From Micromonospora fulviviridis (lineage in GTDB: Bacteria > Actinomycetota > Actinomycetes > Mycobacteriales > Micromonosporaceae), in contig NZ_BMRA01000002.1 of the NCBI RefSeq assembly GCF_014648395.1, positions 372,001-436,000 of the forward strand: a stretch of DNA of 64,000 nt. The letters run 5' to 3'. Below the pieces are notes generated by a model, which saw only the letters and a list, made by a program, of their open reading frames with translations, did not search any database and was not told the origin of the DNA. Positions 35,304 to 45,483 of this stretch are shown here, in pieces. Positions within the stretch are counted from its first letter, which is position 1, and each line of letters opens with the position of its first letter. The translations under genes were made by a program, and so were the position numbers.

Positions 35304-35475
35304 GGCAGGCCTTTCGGGAACGCTCGTCGGCGCTCCCGGCGTCGCCTAACCCTGGTGCGACGCGGACTCGGAGGGAGCGCCGGTCCTCTGCTGGTGGATC
35401 GGTCTCACCTCCTCGAATCGGGGCCCGCGCGGGCCGCTGCTGCCCGTCACCCTATCGGAAGCGGGCACGCCGGTG

Positions 35476-36585
35476 TCAGGCCGCGTCCAGCGCGGCGGTC
35501 ACGTCGGCCACCAGATCCGCGGTGTCCTCGATGCCGCAGGAGAGCCGGACGAAGCCGGGCGGGGTGTCGTCCCCCCACTGGGCCCGCCGGTCGGCCGTGG
35601 TGTGCAGCCCGCCGAACGAGGTCGCGGCGGCCACCAGGCGGGACGCGTCGAGGAACCGGGCCACCCGGTCGGCGTCACCCAGGTCGAACGAGAGCACGCC
35701 AGGCATCCGTCGCATCTGGACCGAGGCCACCGGGTGGGCCGGGTCGGTCGGCAGCCCGGGCCAGCGCACGCCGGTGACGTCGGCGCGGCCGGCGAGCAGC
35801 CGGGCCAGCGCCTCGGCGTTGGCGGTCTGCCGGGCCAGCCGCAGGTCCACGGTCGCCAGCGAGCGGTGCGCCAACCAGCAGTCGAACGCCCCGGGCACCC
35901 CGCCCGTGGTGGTCCGCCATGCGGTCACCGGGTCGAGAAGCTCGGCGGAGCGGGTCGCCACGTAGCCGAGGAGCAGGTCGGAGTGGCCGGTGAGGGCCTT
36001 GGTGCCGGAGGCGACCACCACGTCGGCGCCGAGGTCCAGCGGCCGCTGCCCGAGCGGGGTGGCGGTGGTGTTGTCGACCGCCACGAGGGCCCCGGCGGCG
36101 TGCGCCGCGGCGGCCAGCGCCGGCACGTCGGCCACGTCCAGGCCGGGGTTCGCCGGGGTCTCCAGCAGCACCAGCCGGACGCCCTCGAACGACGGGTACG
36201 GCCCGGCGGTCGGCACGAAGCCCACCCGCACCCCGATGCCCTCGAGGGTGGCGGTGGCGAAGGCCCGCACCGGGAAGTAGCCGTCGGCGGGGAGCAGCAC
36301 GGTGTCCCCGGGGCGCAGCAGGGCCAGCAGCAGCCCGGTGATGGCCGCCTGGCCGCTGGCGAAGACCCGGCAGTCGCCGCCCTCCAGCTCGCCGACGGCG
36401 GCCTCCAGCAGCCGCCGGGTGGGGTTGTCCGGGCGCCCGTACCCGTTGGGGGTCGCCTCCGGCCCCCGCCACGGGTCCAGGTGGTACGGCGCCGCGAAGA
36501 CCGGCCCGGGCAGGAAGGGCTGTCCCGGTTCCGGCGCGGGCAGCCCGGCGTGCACGCTGCGCGTGCCGTCCCCCCACTCGGTCAT
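35476..36585 (-). CDS. Cystathionine gamma-lyase-type PLP enzyme
   Basis: ATG 36585 ([15 protein letters not shown]) has GAGG 5 bp upstream. The 369-aa protein has the Cys/Met-metabolism pattern: [49 protein letters not shown] and [14 protein letters not shown], where the Lys binds PLP. A C-terminal [13 protein letters not shown] replaces the common SLGG...P. It may cleave cystathionine or a related thioether. It ends the gpsA-side cluster; gpsA begins 7 bp upstream of its start region. Confidence 0.88.
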   Translation of the reverse strand: MTEWGDGTRSVHAGLPAPEPGQPFLPGPVFAAPYHLDPWRGPEATPNGYGRPDNPTRRLLEAAVGELEGGDCRVFASGQAAITGLLLALLRPGDTVLLPADGYFPVRAFATATLEGIGVRVGFVPTAGPYPSFEGVRLVLLETPANPGLDVADVPALAAAAHAAGALVAVDNTTATPLGQRPLDLGADVVVASGTKALTGHSDLLLGYVATRSAELLDPVTAWRTTTGGVPGAFDCWLAHRSLATVDLRLARQTANAEALARLLAGRADVTGVRWPGLPTDPAHPVASVQMRRMPGVLSFDLGDADRVARFLDASRLVAAATSFGGLHTTADRRAQWGDDTPPGFVRLSCGIEDTADLVADVTAALDAA

Positions 36586-36592
36586 CGCCACC

Positions 36593-37600
36593 TCACTCGT
36601 ACGATTCGGGCTTCGCGGTCCGGCTCATCAGGGCGTCCACGGCGAGCCGCGGGTCCATCCCCTCGTGGCAGATCCGCTCGATCTGCTCGGTGATCGGCAT
36701 CTCCACCCCGTGCGCCCGGGCCAGGTCCCGGATGGCCAGGCAGCTCTTCACGCCCTCGGCGGTCTGCCGGGTGGCCGCCTGGGCCTGCTCCAGGGTCTCC
36801 CCCCGGCCCAGGTGCTCGCCGAAGGTGCGGTTGCGGGCCAGCGGCGAGGAGCAGGAGGCGACCAGGTCGCCCATGCCGGCCAGCCCGGCGAAGGTGATCG
36901 GGTCGGCGCCCAGCGCCACGCCCAGCCGGGCGGTCTCGGCCAGGCCGCGGGTCATCAGCATGGCCCGGGTGTTGTCGCCGAAGCCCATGGCGGTGGCGAT
37001 GCCGTACGACAGCGCGATGACGTTCTTCACCGCCCCGCCCAGCTCGCACCCGATCACGTCGTCGTTGGTGTACGGCCGGAAGTACGGCGTCCGGATCGAC
37101 GCCTGGACCAGCGCGGTCCGGCGGCTGTCGGTGCCGGCCACCACGGTCGCGGCCGGCTGTTCGGCGGCGATCTCCGGGGCCAGGTTGGGCCCGGAGACGA
37201 CCACCACCCGGTCGGCCGGCACCCGGGCGGTCTCCATGATCACCTGGCTCATCCGCTTGGTGGTGCCCAGCTCGATGCCCTTCATGAGGGAGACCAGCGT
37301 GGCGTCGGAGTCCAGGTACGGGGTCCACCCGGCGAGGTTGGCGCGCAGCGTCTGCGACGGCACCGAGAGCACCACCACCTCGGCGCCGGCGATCGCCTCC
37401 TCGGCGTCCCTGGTCGCGGTGACCCGGTCGGGCAGCCGCACGTCCGGCAGGTAGTCCGGGTTGTGGCGCCCGGTCCGGATGGCCTCGGCCACCGAGGCGC
37501 GCCGGGCCAGGATGGTCACGTCCCGGCCGGCGTCGGCGAGGATCTTGGCGAACGCGGTGCCCCACGAGCCCGCTCCCAGCACCGCCACGTGCCCGGTCAC
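36593..37600 (-). CDS. gpsA: Glycerol-3-phosphate dehydrogenase [NAD(P)+]
   Basis: This 335-aa enzyme has the dinucleotide loop [14 protein letters not shown] at the N-terminus, [29 protein letters not shown] with the catalytic Lys, and [15 protein letters not shown]. It reduces dihydroxyacetone phosphate to glycerol-3-phosphate for membrane lipids. GTG 37600 overlaps the plsC stop by 4 bp. Confidence 0.97.
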   Translation of the reverse strand: MTGHVAVLGAGSWGTAFAKILADAGRDVTILARRASVAEAIRTGRHNPDYLPDVRLPDRVTATRDAEEAIAGAEVVVLSVPSQTLRANLAGWTPYLDSDATLVSLMKGIELGTTKRMSQVIMETARVPADRVVVVSGPNLAPEIAAEQPAATVVAGTDSRRTALVQASIRTPYFRPYTNDDVIGCELGGAVKNVIALSYGIATAMGFGDNTRAMLMTRGLAETARLGVALGADPITFAGLAGMGDLVASCSSPLARNRTFGEHLGRGETLEQAQAATRQTAEGVKSCLAIRDLARAHGVEMPITEQIERICHEGMDPRLAVDALMSRTAKPESYE

Positions 37601-38322
37601 TCGGTCACCTCGGGGGTACGCGTCCGGGCCGGCCGCTCCCAGAGCGGTGGTGGCGTGCCGCCGCGGATCTCGGCGACCAGGTCACGGATCCGCAGCATGA
37701 TCGTGTCGGTCATCTCCTCCAGGATCGCCCGGGTCGGCGTGGCGCCCGCCCACCGGCTCAGGTCGATCGGCGGCCCGGCGACCACCGTCACCGGCGTACG
37801 CGGGCGCAGGCCGATGCGGGCGGTCCGCGGGTCGAACATCCGCTCCGGGCCGACCATGGCGACGGGGATCACCGGGGCGCCGGTGGCCAGCGCCAGCCGG
37901 GCCGCGCCGGTCTTGCCCTTCATCGGCCACAGGTCCGGCTCCCGGGTGGTGGTCCCCTCCGGGTAGATCACCACCGCGCCCCCCTCGTTCAACGCGGCGA
38001 CCAGCTTGTCCAGCGACTTGACCGCCTCGACGGTGCCGCGCTCCACCGGGATCTGCTTGCAGCGGTGCAGGATCCAGCCGATCACCGGCACCTTGAACAC
38101 ACTGGCCTTGCCGAGGTACTGCGGCCAGCGCCCCGAGTCGTAGATGAAGTGGGCGGACACCAGCGGGTCCGCGTGTGAGATGTGGTTGGGCACGATGATG
38201 ATGCCGCCGTCGCGGCGCAGGTGCTCCATGCCGCGCCAGGTGCGCCGCGTCCAGACGGTCAACACCGGCTTCACCAGCACCACGGCGAACCGTTGCCAGA
38301 ATCCCAGCCTCCGCGGTGCCAC
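37597..38322 (-). CDS. 1-acyl-sn-glycerol-3-phosphate acyltransferase (PlsC-like)
   Basis: The start is GTG 38322 ([15 protein letters not shown]) with GAGGAGG close upstream; the longer frame is antisense to cofC. The 241-aa protein has the catalytic [10 protein letters not shown] (HX4D), GKASVFKVP, and [12 protein letters not shown] motifs. It acylates lysophosphatidate at the inner membrane face and is coupled to gpsA, so both supply phosphatidic acid. The C-terminal tail is Arg/Pro-rich. Confidence 0.93.
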   Translation of the reverse strand: MAPRRLGFWQRFAVVLVKPVLTVWTRRTWRGMEHLRRDGGIIIVPNHISHADPLVSAHFIYDSGRWPQYLGKASVFKVPVIGWILHRCKQIPVERGTVEAVKSLDKLVAALNEGGAVVIYPEGTTTREPDLWPMKGKTGAARLALATGAPVIPVAMVGPERMFDPRTARIGLRPRTPVTVVAGPPIDLSRWAGATPTRAILEEMTDTIMLRIRDLVAEIRGGTPPPLWERPARTRTPEVTE

Positions 38323-38421
38323 CCTGCCTCCTCGTTCCACCCCACGCGCGCGCACGCCCCGGGACGAAATCATGCCTGCTCGCCCCCGGTCCGGCCAGTG
38401 AGGGTACCGCCGCCCGACTGG

Positions 38422-38427
38422 CAGGAT
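38422..38427 (+). promoter_or_regulatory. Possible leaderless -10 box of cofC
   Basis: CAGGAT lies 6 nt before GTG 38434, close to TANNNT. A weak AGGA at 8 bp from the start competes as a Shine-Dalgarno. Confidence 0.35.
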
Positions 38428-38433
38428 TGTCAC

Positions 38434-39276
38434 GTGCCTGAGCCGACCTGGACCGTGGTGGTGCCGGTGAAGCGCCTCGGGGTGGCGAAGAGCCGCCTGC
38501 GCGGGGCGCTGCCCGGCGTACCCCACGAGGAGCTGGCGCTGGCCCTGGCGGCCGACACGGTCGGGGCGGTGCGAGCCTGCCCGGCGGTGGCCCGGGTGCT
38601 GGTGGTGACCGACGACCCGCGGGTGGCGGCGGAGGCCACGGCGGCCGGGGCGGAGGTCGCGCCGGACCCGGCGGCCGGGTTGAACGCGGCCTTCCGGCAC
38701 GGCGCGGCCGTTGCCGGCCCGCGCGCCCCGGTGGCCGGCCTGACCGCCGACCTGCCGGCGCTGCGCCCGGCCGAGCTGGCCGCGGCGCTGCGGGCCGTCC
38801 CCGCCGACGGGGTACGCGGCTTCGTGGCCGACGCCCCCGGCAGCGGCACGGTCCTGCTCGCCGCGCCGCCCGGAGTGCCCCTGGCCCCCCGCTTCGGCCC
38901 CGGCTCGGCGGCGGCGCACGCGGCGAGCGGGGCGCTGCCGCTGCCCGGCGGCTGGCCCACCCTGCGCCGGGACGTGGACACCGCGGCGGACCTGGCCGCC
39001 GCCGCCCGGCTCGGGGCCGGCCTGCGCACCGCCGCGCTGCTGGCCCGGGCCGGCGGGGACGTCGGGTACGGTGCTGGCATGCAGGGCACGGTGGCCACCT
39101 ACGACGCGTCGACCCGCAGCGGGGTGCTGCTCCTCGACGACGGCACCGAGCTGGCGTTCCCGGCCCGCGCCTTCGACGCCTCCGGGCTGCGGCTGCTCCG
39201 GCTCGGGCAGCGGGTCCGCATCGAGCGGGACGCCGCCGGCGAGGTCGTCCGGGTGACATTGCCGACCATGGCGTGA
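38434..39276 (+). CDS. cofC: 2-phospho-L-lactate/phosphoenolpyruvate guanylyltransferase (CofC/FbiD) fused to a cold-shock-like domain
   Basis: The N-terminal 210 residues match CofC: VVVPVKRLGVAKSRLRGAL nucleotide loop, VVTDDPRV, GLNAAFRHGA and GLTADLPAL. It makes the activated three-carbon precursor of coenzyme F420. From residue 216 the same open frame runs on without a stop into MQGTVATYDASTRSGVLLLD, a 65-residue cold-shock/OB-like domain ending FDASGLRLLRLGQRVRIE. A separate leaderless start for this domain is present (39079). M. tuberculosis FbiD lacks such a tail. It could be a true fusion, a readthrough product or two overlapping genes. Upstream of ppk. Confidence 0.88.
   Translation: MPEPTWTVVVPVKRLGVAKSRLRGALPGVPHEELALALAADTVGAVRACPAVARVLVVTDDPRVAAEATAAGAEVAPDPAAGLNAAFRHGAAVAGPRAPVAGLTADLPALRPAELAAALRAVPADGVRGFVADAPGSGTVLLAAPPGVPLAPRFGPGSAAAHAASGALPLPGGWPTLRRDVDTAADLAAAARLGAGLRTAALLARAGGDVGYGAGMQGTVATYDASTRSGVLLLDDGTELAFPARAFDASGLRLLRLGQRVRIERDAAGEVVRVTLPTMA
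39067..39081 (+). promoter_or_regulatory. Internal leaderless promoter for the cold-shock-like domain
   Basis: TACGGT (39067-39072) is followed after exactly 6 nt by ATG 39079, the same geometry as at mutT1. ATG 39079 is in frame with cofC and starts a 65-codon protein. There is no Shine-Dalgarno. Confidence 0.55.
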
Positions 39277-39290
39277 CCAACCTGCCCCGA

Positions 39291-39312
39291 GTTCATTTTC
39301 CGTTCACCGTTG
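39291..39312 (+). promoter_or_regulatory. PHO box upstream of ppk
   Basis: Two 11-bp direct repeats, GTTCATTTTCC (39291-39301) and GTTCACCGTTG (39302-39312), match the GTTCACC-type PhoP repeat units of streptomycetes. They lie 15 bp upstream of the ppk start, so PhoP binding would directly govern ppk. Confidence 0.75.
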
Positions 39313-39327
39313 TCGGGGAATCATGAG

Positions 39328-41619
39328 GTGGTGAGCACCCCTCGCGAGCACCCCGACGGTCCCCGACACGTCCTCGACCCCGACACGCCCCGCAACGGCG
39401 CGTCCACGCGCGGCGCCGACGGCCGGTTCCGCCGCGTACGCCCGCCCGAGGAGAGCGTCAGCCCCGACCCCGCCGCGGCGGCCTCCGCCGGGCTGGAGGA
39501 GTCGCTTGACCCGGTCGAGGGGCCGGGCCCTCAGGTGGAGCCGCCCGCGGCCCTGCCGCTGCCCGAGGACCGGTTCTTCAACCGGGAGATCTCCTGGCTC
39601 GACTTCAACGCGCGGGTGCTGGCGCTGGCCGAGGACCCCCGCACCCCGCTGCTGGAGCGGGCGAAGTTCCTGGCCATCTTCGCCAGCAACCTGGACGAGT
39701 TCTACATGGTGCGGGTGGCCGGGCTGAAGCGCCGGCTCTCCGCCGGCCTTCCGGTACGCGGCGGCGACCGGCTGCCGCTGCGGACCCAGCTGGAGCTGAT
39801 CACCGAGAAGACCGCCGACCTGGTCTCCCGGCACGCCGCCTGCTTCGTCGACGACGTGCTGCCGAAGCTCGCCGAGGAGGACATCCGGATCCTGCGCTGG
39901 AGCGACCTCGACGACGCCGAGCGGGAACGGCTGCGCACCTGGTTCCGGGAGCACATCTTCCCGGTGCTCACCCCGCTCGCCGTGGACCCGGCGCACCCGT
40001 TCCCCTACATCTCGGGCCGGTCGCTGAACCTGGCCGTCTCGGTGCGCGACCCGGACGGCGGCTCGGAGCTGTTCGCCCGCGTGAAGGTGCCGAACAACGT
40101 GCCCCGGTTCGTGCGGGTGGCCCGCGACCAGCCGGGGGTGCGCTTCCTGCCGGTGGAGGACCTCATCTCGGTGCACCTCGGGCAGCTCTTCTCCGGCATG
40201 CAGGTGGTCGAGTGCCACCTGTTCCGGGTGACCCGCAACGCCGAGGTGGAGGTCGACGAGGACCGCGACGAGGACCTGCTCCAGGCCCTGGAACGGGAGC
40301 TGGCCCGGCGCCGGTTCGGCCCGCCGGTGCGGCTGGAGGTGGCCGCCTCCATCTCCGACCACATGCTGGAGCTGCTCGTCCGCGAGCTGGACATGGACGG
40401 CCACGACGTGCTCCGGGTCCGCGGCCTGCTCGACCTCTCCGCGCTCTGGCAGGTGTACGGCGAGGCCGACCGCCCGGACCTCAAGGACCCGCCGTTCGTG
40501 CCGGCCACCCACCCCCGGCTCGCCGAGGGCGAGGTGCCGCGCAGCGTCTTCGCCACCCTGCGGGACGGGGACGTGCTGGTGCACCACCCGTACCACTCGT
40601 TCGCGACCAGCGTGCAGCGCTTCATCGAGCAGGCCGCCGCCGACCCCGACGTGCTGGCCATCAAGCAGACCCTCTACCGCACCAGCGGCGACTCTCCCAT
40701 CGTCGACGCGCTCGTCGACGCGGCCGCCGCCGGCAAGCAGGTGGTGGTGCTCGTCGAGCTGAAGGCGCGCTTCGACGAGGTGGCCAACATCGGCTGGGCA
40801 CGCACCCTGGAGCGGGCCGGCTGCCACGTGGTCTACGGCCTGGTCGGCCTGAAGACGCACTGCAAGACCGCGCTGGTGGTACGCCAGGAGGGCAACCAGA
40901 TCCGCCGCTACTGCCACATCGGCACCGGCAACTACCACCCGAAGACCGCCCGGCTCTACGAGGACTTCGGCATGCTCACCGCCGACCCGGAGATCGGCGC
41001 CGACCTCACCGACCTGTTCAACGTGCTCACCGGCTACAGCCGGCAGACCGCGTACCGGCGGCTGCTGGTGGCCCCGCAGGGCATCCGCAGCGGCCTGGTC
41101 GAGCGGATCGAGCGGGAGATCGAGCACGTCCGGCTGGGCATGCCGGGGCTGGTGCAGTTCAAGGTGAACGCGCTGGTCGACGAGGAGATCACCGACGCGC
41201 TCTACCGGGCGTCCCGGGCCGGGGTGCACGTGGACCTGCTGATCCGGGGCATGTGCACGCTGCGGCCCGGGGTGCCGGGGCTGTCGGAGAACATCCGCGT
41301 CCGCTCGATCCTCGGCCGGTTCCTGGAGCACTCGCGGATCTTCCGGTTCGGCAACAACGGCGACGCCGAGTTCTGGATGGGCTCGGCCGACCTGATGCAC
41401 CGCAACCTGGACCGCCGGGTGGAGGCGCTCGTGCAGGTGAGCGACCCGGTGGCCCGGGCCGAGCTGGACCACGTGCTGACCGCCGCGTTCAGCCCCGAGG
41501 TCGACGCCTTCGAGCTGGCCCCTGACGGGAGCTGGCACCGGCGTACCGGCACCGACGACACGCCGCTGACCCACCTGCAGGACCTGCTCCTGCACCGGGT
41601 CGGCGGGAGGGCGGGCTGA
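39328..41619 (+). CDS. ppk: Polyphosphate kinase
   Basis: GTG 39328 has GGGGAA 7 bp upstream; GTG 39331 and TTG 39310 are alternatives. The 763-aa enzyme has a disordered Pro/Ala N-terminus (about 65 residues), then the PPK1 core [70 protein letters not shown] with the phosphorylated His, and [15 protein letters not shown]. It polymerises ATP gamma-phosphate into polyphosphate at the membrane. It lies beside cofC and mutT1, as in M. tuberculosis. Confidence 0.97.
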   Translation: MVSTPREHPDGPRHVLDPDTPRNGASTRGADGRFRRVRPPEESVSPDPAAAASAGLEESLDPVEGPGPQVEPPAALPLPEDRFFNREISWLDFNARVLALAEDPRTPLLERAKFLAIFASNLDEFYMVRVAGLKRRLSAGLPVRGGDRLPLRTQLELITEKTADLVSRHAACFVDDVLPKLAEEDIRILRWSDLDDAERERLRTWFREHIFPVLTPLAVDPAHPFPYISGRSLNLAVSVRDPDGGSELFARVKVPNNVPRFVRVARDQPGVRFLPVEDLISVHLGQLFSGMQVVECHLFRVTRNAEVEVDEDRDEDLLQALERELARRRFGPPVRLEVAASISDHMLELLVRELDMDGHDVLRVRGLLDLSALWQVYGEADRPDLKDPPFVPATHPRLAEGEVPRSVFATLRDGDVLVHHPYHSFATSVQRFIEQAAADPDVLAIKQTLYRTSGDSPIVDALVDAAAAGKQVVVLVELKARFDEVANIGWARTLERAGCHVVYGLVGLKTHCKTALVVRQEGNQIRRYCHIGTGNYHPKTARLYEDFGMLTADPEIGADLTDLFNVLTGYSRQTAYRRLLVAPQGIRSGLVERIEREIEHVRLGMPGLVQFKVNALVDEEITDALYRASRAGVHVDLLIRGMCTLRPGVPGLSENIRVRSILGRFLEHSRIFRFGNNGDAEFWMGSADLMHRNLDRRVEALVQVSDPVARAELDHVLTAAFSPEVDAFELAPDGSWHRRTGTDDTPLTHLQDLLLHRVGGRAG

Positions 41620-41647
41620 GCGGACCACGACTCGCTCCGAGCGGGCA

Positions 41648-41653
41648 TACGGT
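41648..41653 (+). promoter_or_regulatory. Leaderless -10 box of mutT1
   Basis: TACGGT lies 6 nt before ATG 41660 with no Shine-Dalgarno, only 40 bp after the ppk stop. Confidence 0.55.
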
Positions 41654-41659
41654 GAGCGG

Positions 41660-42541
41660 ATGACGGACGACGAGCCGGTGCGGATCCGGGCCGCGGGCGG
41701 GGTCGTCTGGCGCCCGGCCGCCGGCGGCGTCGAGGTCTGCCTGGTGCACCGCCCCCGCTACGGCGACTGGTCGCTGCCCAAGGGCAAGCTGGACGCCGGC
41801 GAACACCCGCTGCGGGCCGCCGTCCGCGAGGTCGCCGAGGAGACCGACGTCCGGGCCGTACCGCAGGTACGCCTGCCCACCGCCCGCTACCGCAGCGAGG
41901 GCCGGCCGAAGGCGGTCGACTACTGGTCGATGCGGGCCGCCGCGCAGGGCGGCTTCCAGCCGGACACCGAGGTGGACGACGTGGCCTGGTTCCCCGCCGA
42001 CCGCGCGGTACGCCAGGTCAGCTACCCGCACGACGCCGAGGTGATCGCCGCGTTCGCGGCGCTGCCGCCGGTCACCGCCACCCTGCTGCTGGTCCGGCAC
42101 GCGCATGCCGGCAGGCGCGGCACCTGGACCGCCCCGGACACCGGCCGGCCGCTGGACGCCGAGGGCTGGGCCCAGGCGCAGGCCCTCGCCGCCCTGGTGG
42201 CGCTCATCCGCCCCACCCGCCTGGTATCCGCCGCGGCGCGGCGCTGCGTGCAGACCCTGGACCCGGCGGCCGCTCTGCTGGACCTGCCCATCGAGGTGGT
42301 CGGCGACCTCGACGAGCCGCGGCCCGGCCAGCAGCCGGACGAGTGCGCCCTGGCCGCCGCGGCCCGGCTCACCGCGCTCGCCGCCGCCGGGGAGCCGGTC
42401 GCGGTGTGCAGCCAGGGCAAGGTGATTCCGGGCGCGCTGGAACGGCTCACCGGCCGCTCCGACGACTACACCACCCCGAAGGGCGGCGGCTGGCTGCTCG
42501 CCTTCGCCGGCGACCGGCTGCTCGCCGCCGACCCCCTGTGA
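41660..42541 (+). CDS. mutT1: MutT1-type protein: Nudix domain plus histidine phosphatase domain
   Basis: This 293-aa protein has a Nudix box (GKLDAGEHPLRAAVREVAEE) near residues 49-70 and then a histidine-phosphatase domain (LLVRHAHAGRRG...). This two-domain form is M. tuberculosis MutT1 (Rv2985), which hydrolyses 8-oxo-dGTP and related nucleotides. It may also turn over diadenosine polyphosphates. It follows ppk, as in M. tuberculosis. Confidence 0.9.
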   Translation: MTDDEPVRIRAAGGVVWRPAAGGVEVCLVHRPRYGDWSLPKGKLDAGEHPLRAAVREVAEETDVRAVPQVRLPTARYRSEGRPKAVDYWSMRAAAQGGFQPDTEVDDVAWFPADRAVRQVSYPHDAEVIAAFAALPPVTATLLLVRHAHAGRRGTWTAPDTGRPLDAEGWAQAQALAALVALIRPTRLVSAAARRCVQTLDPAAALLDLPIEVVGDLDEPRPGQQPDECALAAAARLTALAAAGEPVAVCSQGKVIPGALERLTGRSDDYTTPKGGGWLLAFAGDRLLAADPL

Positions 42542-42614
42542 GGACGGGCGCTGTTGACGCCTCCGGTCGTGAAGGGGTCGCCTTCTCTCGCCGACGCGGT
42601 GGGCGGAGGGCTGT

Positions 42615-44582
42615 TCAGGGCAGGCTGAGGGTCACCGCGACCGGCAGGTGGTCGCTGGCCGTGCTGCGCGGGGCCGTCGCCCCGGACGCGGTGAGACCCG
42701 GCGAGACGAGGACGTGGTCGATCTGGGTGCGCGGGTCGTCGGCCGGGCTGGTACGCAGCGGGCGGGCCGCGACCAGCGCGTCGACCAGGCCGGCCCGGGT
42801 GAACTCGGTGAACGCCGGGTCGGCGGGCTCGGTGTTCAGGTCGCCGCCGAGCACCAGCGGGCGGCCGGCCGCGTACCGGGTGGCGAAGGCGGCGACCTCG
42901 CGGGCCTGGGCCACGGGGTCCTGCCCCGGCGGCGGTTGCAGGTGGGTGGCGACCACCGCGAGTTCCCGGCCGCCGAGGTCGAGCGTGACGCCGAGCGCCT
43001 GCGCCCCGGTCGGCGCGCCGTGCGCCGCGAGGGGTCGGGTGCGGCCGGCCCGCACCGGGTAGCGGCTCAGCACCGCGTCGCCCCACACCGGATCGGCGGC
43101 CGGCGCGAAGACGTACGGCAGGCGCAGCCGCCCGGCGAGCAGTGCGAGGGTGTCGTGGCCGCCGTTGAGCAGCCAGCCCCGGTCCACCTCGCTGAGCAGC
43201 ACCACGTCCGGCCGGCTGCCGTCCACCGCCCGGGCCAGCGCGTCGAGGTCGAGCCGCCCGTCCAGCCCGAACCCCATCCGGATGTTGTACGCCACCAGCC
43301 GTACCGCCGCGGGTCGCGGATCGGGCGGTGCCGCGGGGTGCTCCGGGCGGTGCAGCACGCCCGCCACCCCCGCCAGCCCCGCCAGCCCGAGGGCCGTGAG
43401 GCGCCGGGCGTACCCGGTCAGGAGGGGGGCCGCCTGGGCGGGTCCGGTGGCGGCGGACACGGCGATCAGGCCGGCCGCGCCCACCGGCACCCAGCCGTTG
43501 GGATAGCCCAGGTCGTAGGCCGCGTAGTAGGCGACGCAAGCGACCGCGAACAGCAGCATCCCGCCGACGGCCGCCCAGCCCCGCCGCGCGGCACCGGTGT
43601 CGCGGCGGCCGGTCGCCCGGTCGGCGGCGGAGTCCGTCACCACGCCGTGCGTCGGGCCGGTGTCGGTGCGGGCGAGGCAGCCGCCGAGACCCACGGCGGC
43701 GAGCAGGTAGGCCCAGCCCAGCCAACCCGGCCGGTCGGTCGCGAAGAGCACCGCGCCCGCGAGCAGGACGGCCGGCCAGACCACCCGCCCGAGCCAGGCC
43801 GGAGGCCGGGTGAGCGCGGCCGCCAGGAACAACCCGACCGCGAACGCCGGGATCGCCGAGGCGGAACCGTCGGGCGACAGCGCCAGGCCGGGGAAGTCGG
43901 ACGTGCCGTACCCGTAGGAGTACGAGGCGTTCCACACCGCCGGTGCGAGCGCCAGTTGACCGGCCACCAGCAGCGCCGGGCCGGCGAGCAGCCAGGCCCG
44001 GGCACCCGTGGGGCCGCCGTGCGGATCGGCGGCGGGCCGGTCCGGCGAGCCGTGCACCGACCCCGCGGACCAGCCCTCGGTCGCCACCGAGGCCGCCAGG
44101 AACGCCAGCACCAGCAGGACGCTCGCCGTCCAGCCGAGCGCGCCGCCCCGCCAGACCAGGTCCTGGGTGCCGAGCAGGGCGTGCCCGACGGCGGCCCCGG
44201 CCAGGCCGAACGCCAGCCCCGGCACCGGCCGGACGACCGTCGCGGCGGTCGCGGCGAGCCAGACCAGGCCGGCGAGCAGGCCGGCGCAGGCCAGCCAGAG
44301 CTGGACCCGGCCGCCCGGCGCGGCGGTCAGGGCGAGCCGGGTGGCGGCCAGCAGCCCGGCCGCGACCAGGCGCACGGGGCGCGCACCGAGCCGGCGGACC
44401 AGGACGGGCGCGGCGAGGGCGAGCACGAACCAGCCGAGGGCGAAGGCGCCGAGGAGTTCGGCCGGGGTCTCGGCTGCCTGGCCGAAGATGGTGATGATCG
44501 ACGGCAGCCACACCCGCAGCACGTCGAGCAGGACCACGACGCCCAGGGCGAGCGCGACGGTGGGGAGGTGACGGTGGCGCAC
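42615..44582 (-). CDS. Multi-pass membrane protein with C-terminal endonuclease/exonuclease/phosphatase domain
   Basis: GTG 44582 is chosen over 44621 because GAGGGG lies 5 bp upstream. The 655-aa protein has about a dozen membrane helices (N-terminal 400 residues), then an EEP domain with VAYNIRMGFG, LLSEVDRGW, VVATHLQPP, LGGDLNTEP and SDHLPV, all metal-binding landmarks. The EEP domain may act on a phosphate ester or a membrane lipid. It is convergent with mutT1. The start-proximal sequence lacks a signal peptide because the first helix serves as the anchor. Confidence 0.82.
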   Translation of the reverse strand: MRHRHLPTVALALGVVVLLDVLRVWLPSIITIFGQAAETPAELLGAFALGWFVLALAAPVLVRRLGARPVRLVAAGLLAATRLALTAAPGGRVQLWLACAGLLAGLVWLAATAATVVRPVPGLAFGLAGAAVGHALLGTQDLVWRGGALGWTASVLLVLAFLAASVATEGWSAGSVHGSPDRPAADPHGGPTGARAWLLAGPALLVAGQLALAPAVWNASYSYGYGTSDFPGLALSPDGSASAIPAFAVGLFLAAALTRPPAWLGRVVWPAVLLAGAVLFATDRPGWLGWAYLLAAVGLGGCLARTDTGPTHGVVTDSAADRATGRRDTGAARRGWAAVGGMLLFAVACVAYYAAYDLGYPNGWVPVGAAGLIAVSAATGPAQAAPLLTGYARRLTALGLAGLAGVAGVLHRPEHPAAPPDPRPAAVRLVAYNIRMGFGLDGRLDLDALARAVDGSRPDVVLLSEVDRGWLLNGGHDTLALLAGRLRLPYVFAPAADPVWGDAVLSRYPVRAGRTRPLAAHGAPTGAQALGVTLDLGGRELAVVATHLQPPPGQDPVAQAREVAAFATRYAAGRPLVLGGDLNTEPADPAFTEFTRAGLVDALVAARPLRTSPADDPRTQIDHVLVSPGLTASGATAPRSTASDHLPVAVTLSLP

Positions 44583-44670
44583 GGGCGCCCCTCTTCTCGT
44601 GACCGACGGGGTTTTCGGCACGAGGATTCTGCGGGTCCGCGCGAGGGCCGGTCAACGCGTACCCACGAAA

Positions 44671-44702
44671 AAGGGCGCCCACCGCGGACGGTGGGCGCCC
44701 TT
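44671..44702. terminator. Strong terminator of the HU gene
   Basis: Perfect 14-bp arms AAGGGCGCCCACCG and CGGTGGGCGCCCTT with a CGGA loop. The minus strand then has TTTTTCG. It lies 12 bp past the HU stop. Confidence 0.9.
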
Positions 44703-44714
44703 CAGGCCGTGCGG

Positions 44715-45323
44715 TCAGCGCCGGGCGGCGGCCTTCTTGGCCGGAGCCTTCTTCGCCGGCGCCTTCTTGGCGGCCGTCTTGGCGGCCGTCGTCTTCTTGG
44801 CGGCGGTGGACTTCGCCGCCGCGGTGGTCTTCTTGGCCGCGGTCGTCTTGGTTGCGGCCTTCTTCGCCGGCGCGGCCTTCTTGGTCGCGGCGGTCGTCTT
44901 GGTGGCCTTCGCCGCCGTGGTCTTCTTGGCGGCGCCCGCCGCCGTGGTCTTCTTCGCGGCGGCGGCCTTGGCCCCGGTCACCTTCGCGCCCGTGGTCTTC
45001 GCGGCGGCCGTGGCGGTCTTCCTGGCGGCGGCCGTGGCCTTCGGCACCTTGCCGCTGGCCACCATCTCCTTGAAGCCCGCGCCCGCACGGAACGTGGGGA
45101 CGGAGGTCTTCTTGACCTTCACCGCCTCGCCGGTCCGCGGGTTGCGCGCTGTTCGGGCGCCCCGGATGCGCTTTTCGAACGCTCCGAAACCGGTGATCGC
45201 CACCTTCTCGCCCTTGGTGACCGCCGCCTGGACCTCAGCGAGAACCGCGTCGAGCGCGGCCGTCGCCGTCTTCCGGTCCCCCAGGCGAACGGCGAGCGCC
45301 TCAATGAGCTCGGCCTTGTTCAC
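44715..45323 (-). CDS. HU-family nucleoid protein with a lysine/alanine-rich tail (HupB type)
   Basis: GTG 45323 has GGGAGGA close upstream. The 202-aa protein has an N-terminal HU domain ([19 protein letters not shown] to [19 protein letters not shown]), including the [20 protein letters not shown] arm. About 110 residues of [13 protein letters not shown] and similar repeats follow, resembling eukaryotic linker histones. It packs DNA and is probably abundant. The tail is where HupB of mycobacteria is modified. Confidence 0.95.
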   Translation of the reverse strand: MNKAELIEALAVRLGDRKTATAALDAVLAEVQAAVTKGEKVAITGFGAFEKRIRGARTARNPRTGEAVKVKKTSVPTFRAGAGFKEMVASGKVPKATAAARKTATAAAKTTGAKVTGAKAAAAKKTTAAGAAKKTTAAKATKTTAATKKAAPAKKAATKTTAAKKTTAAAKSTAAKKTTAAKTAAKKAPAKKAPAKKAAARR

Positions 45324-45437
45324 GACTTCCTCCCGATTGTGCAACTGACTCGACGCGAGCCATTCTGCGCGCACGGTATGCCCTGTGCTGCCTGGACACA
45401 AACATTCGGTGGAAAAAAGCCCTTGTGTCGTAACGGA

Positions 45438-45470
45438 TTCGCCCCCACCGGCGGGGCCGGTGGGGGCGAA
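45438..45470 (-). terminator. leuCD terminator hairpin
   Basis: Perfect 15-bp arms TTCGCCCCCACCGGC (45438-45452) and its complement (45456-45470) with a GGG loop, 14 bp past the leuD stop on the minus strand. No U-tract. Confidence 0.75.
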
Positions 45471-45483
45471 AAGCTATCTGCGG

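Noticed and set aside
35304-35475. Small RNA or gene between the PrmC-like and lyase genes
   Set aside because: There is no stable hairpin with a U-tract and no protein-like frame.
39310-39330. TTG 39310 as the ppk start and the ATG at 39323 as a uORF
   Set aside because: The ATG frame (ATG AGG TGG TGA) has no -10 or Shine-Dalgarno of its own, and GTG 39328 is better spaced.
44715-45073. HU tail as a short tandem repeat artefact
   Set aside because: The Lys/Ala/Thr repeats are normal for actinobacterial HupB-type proteins.
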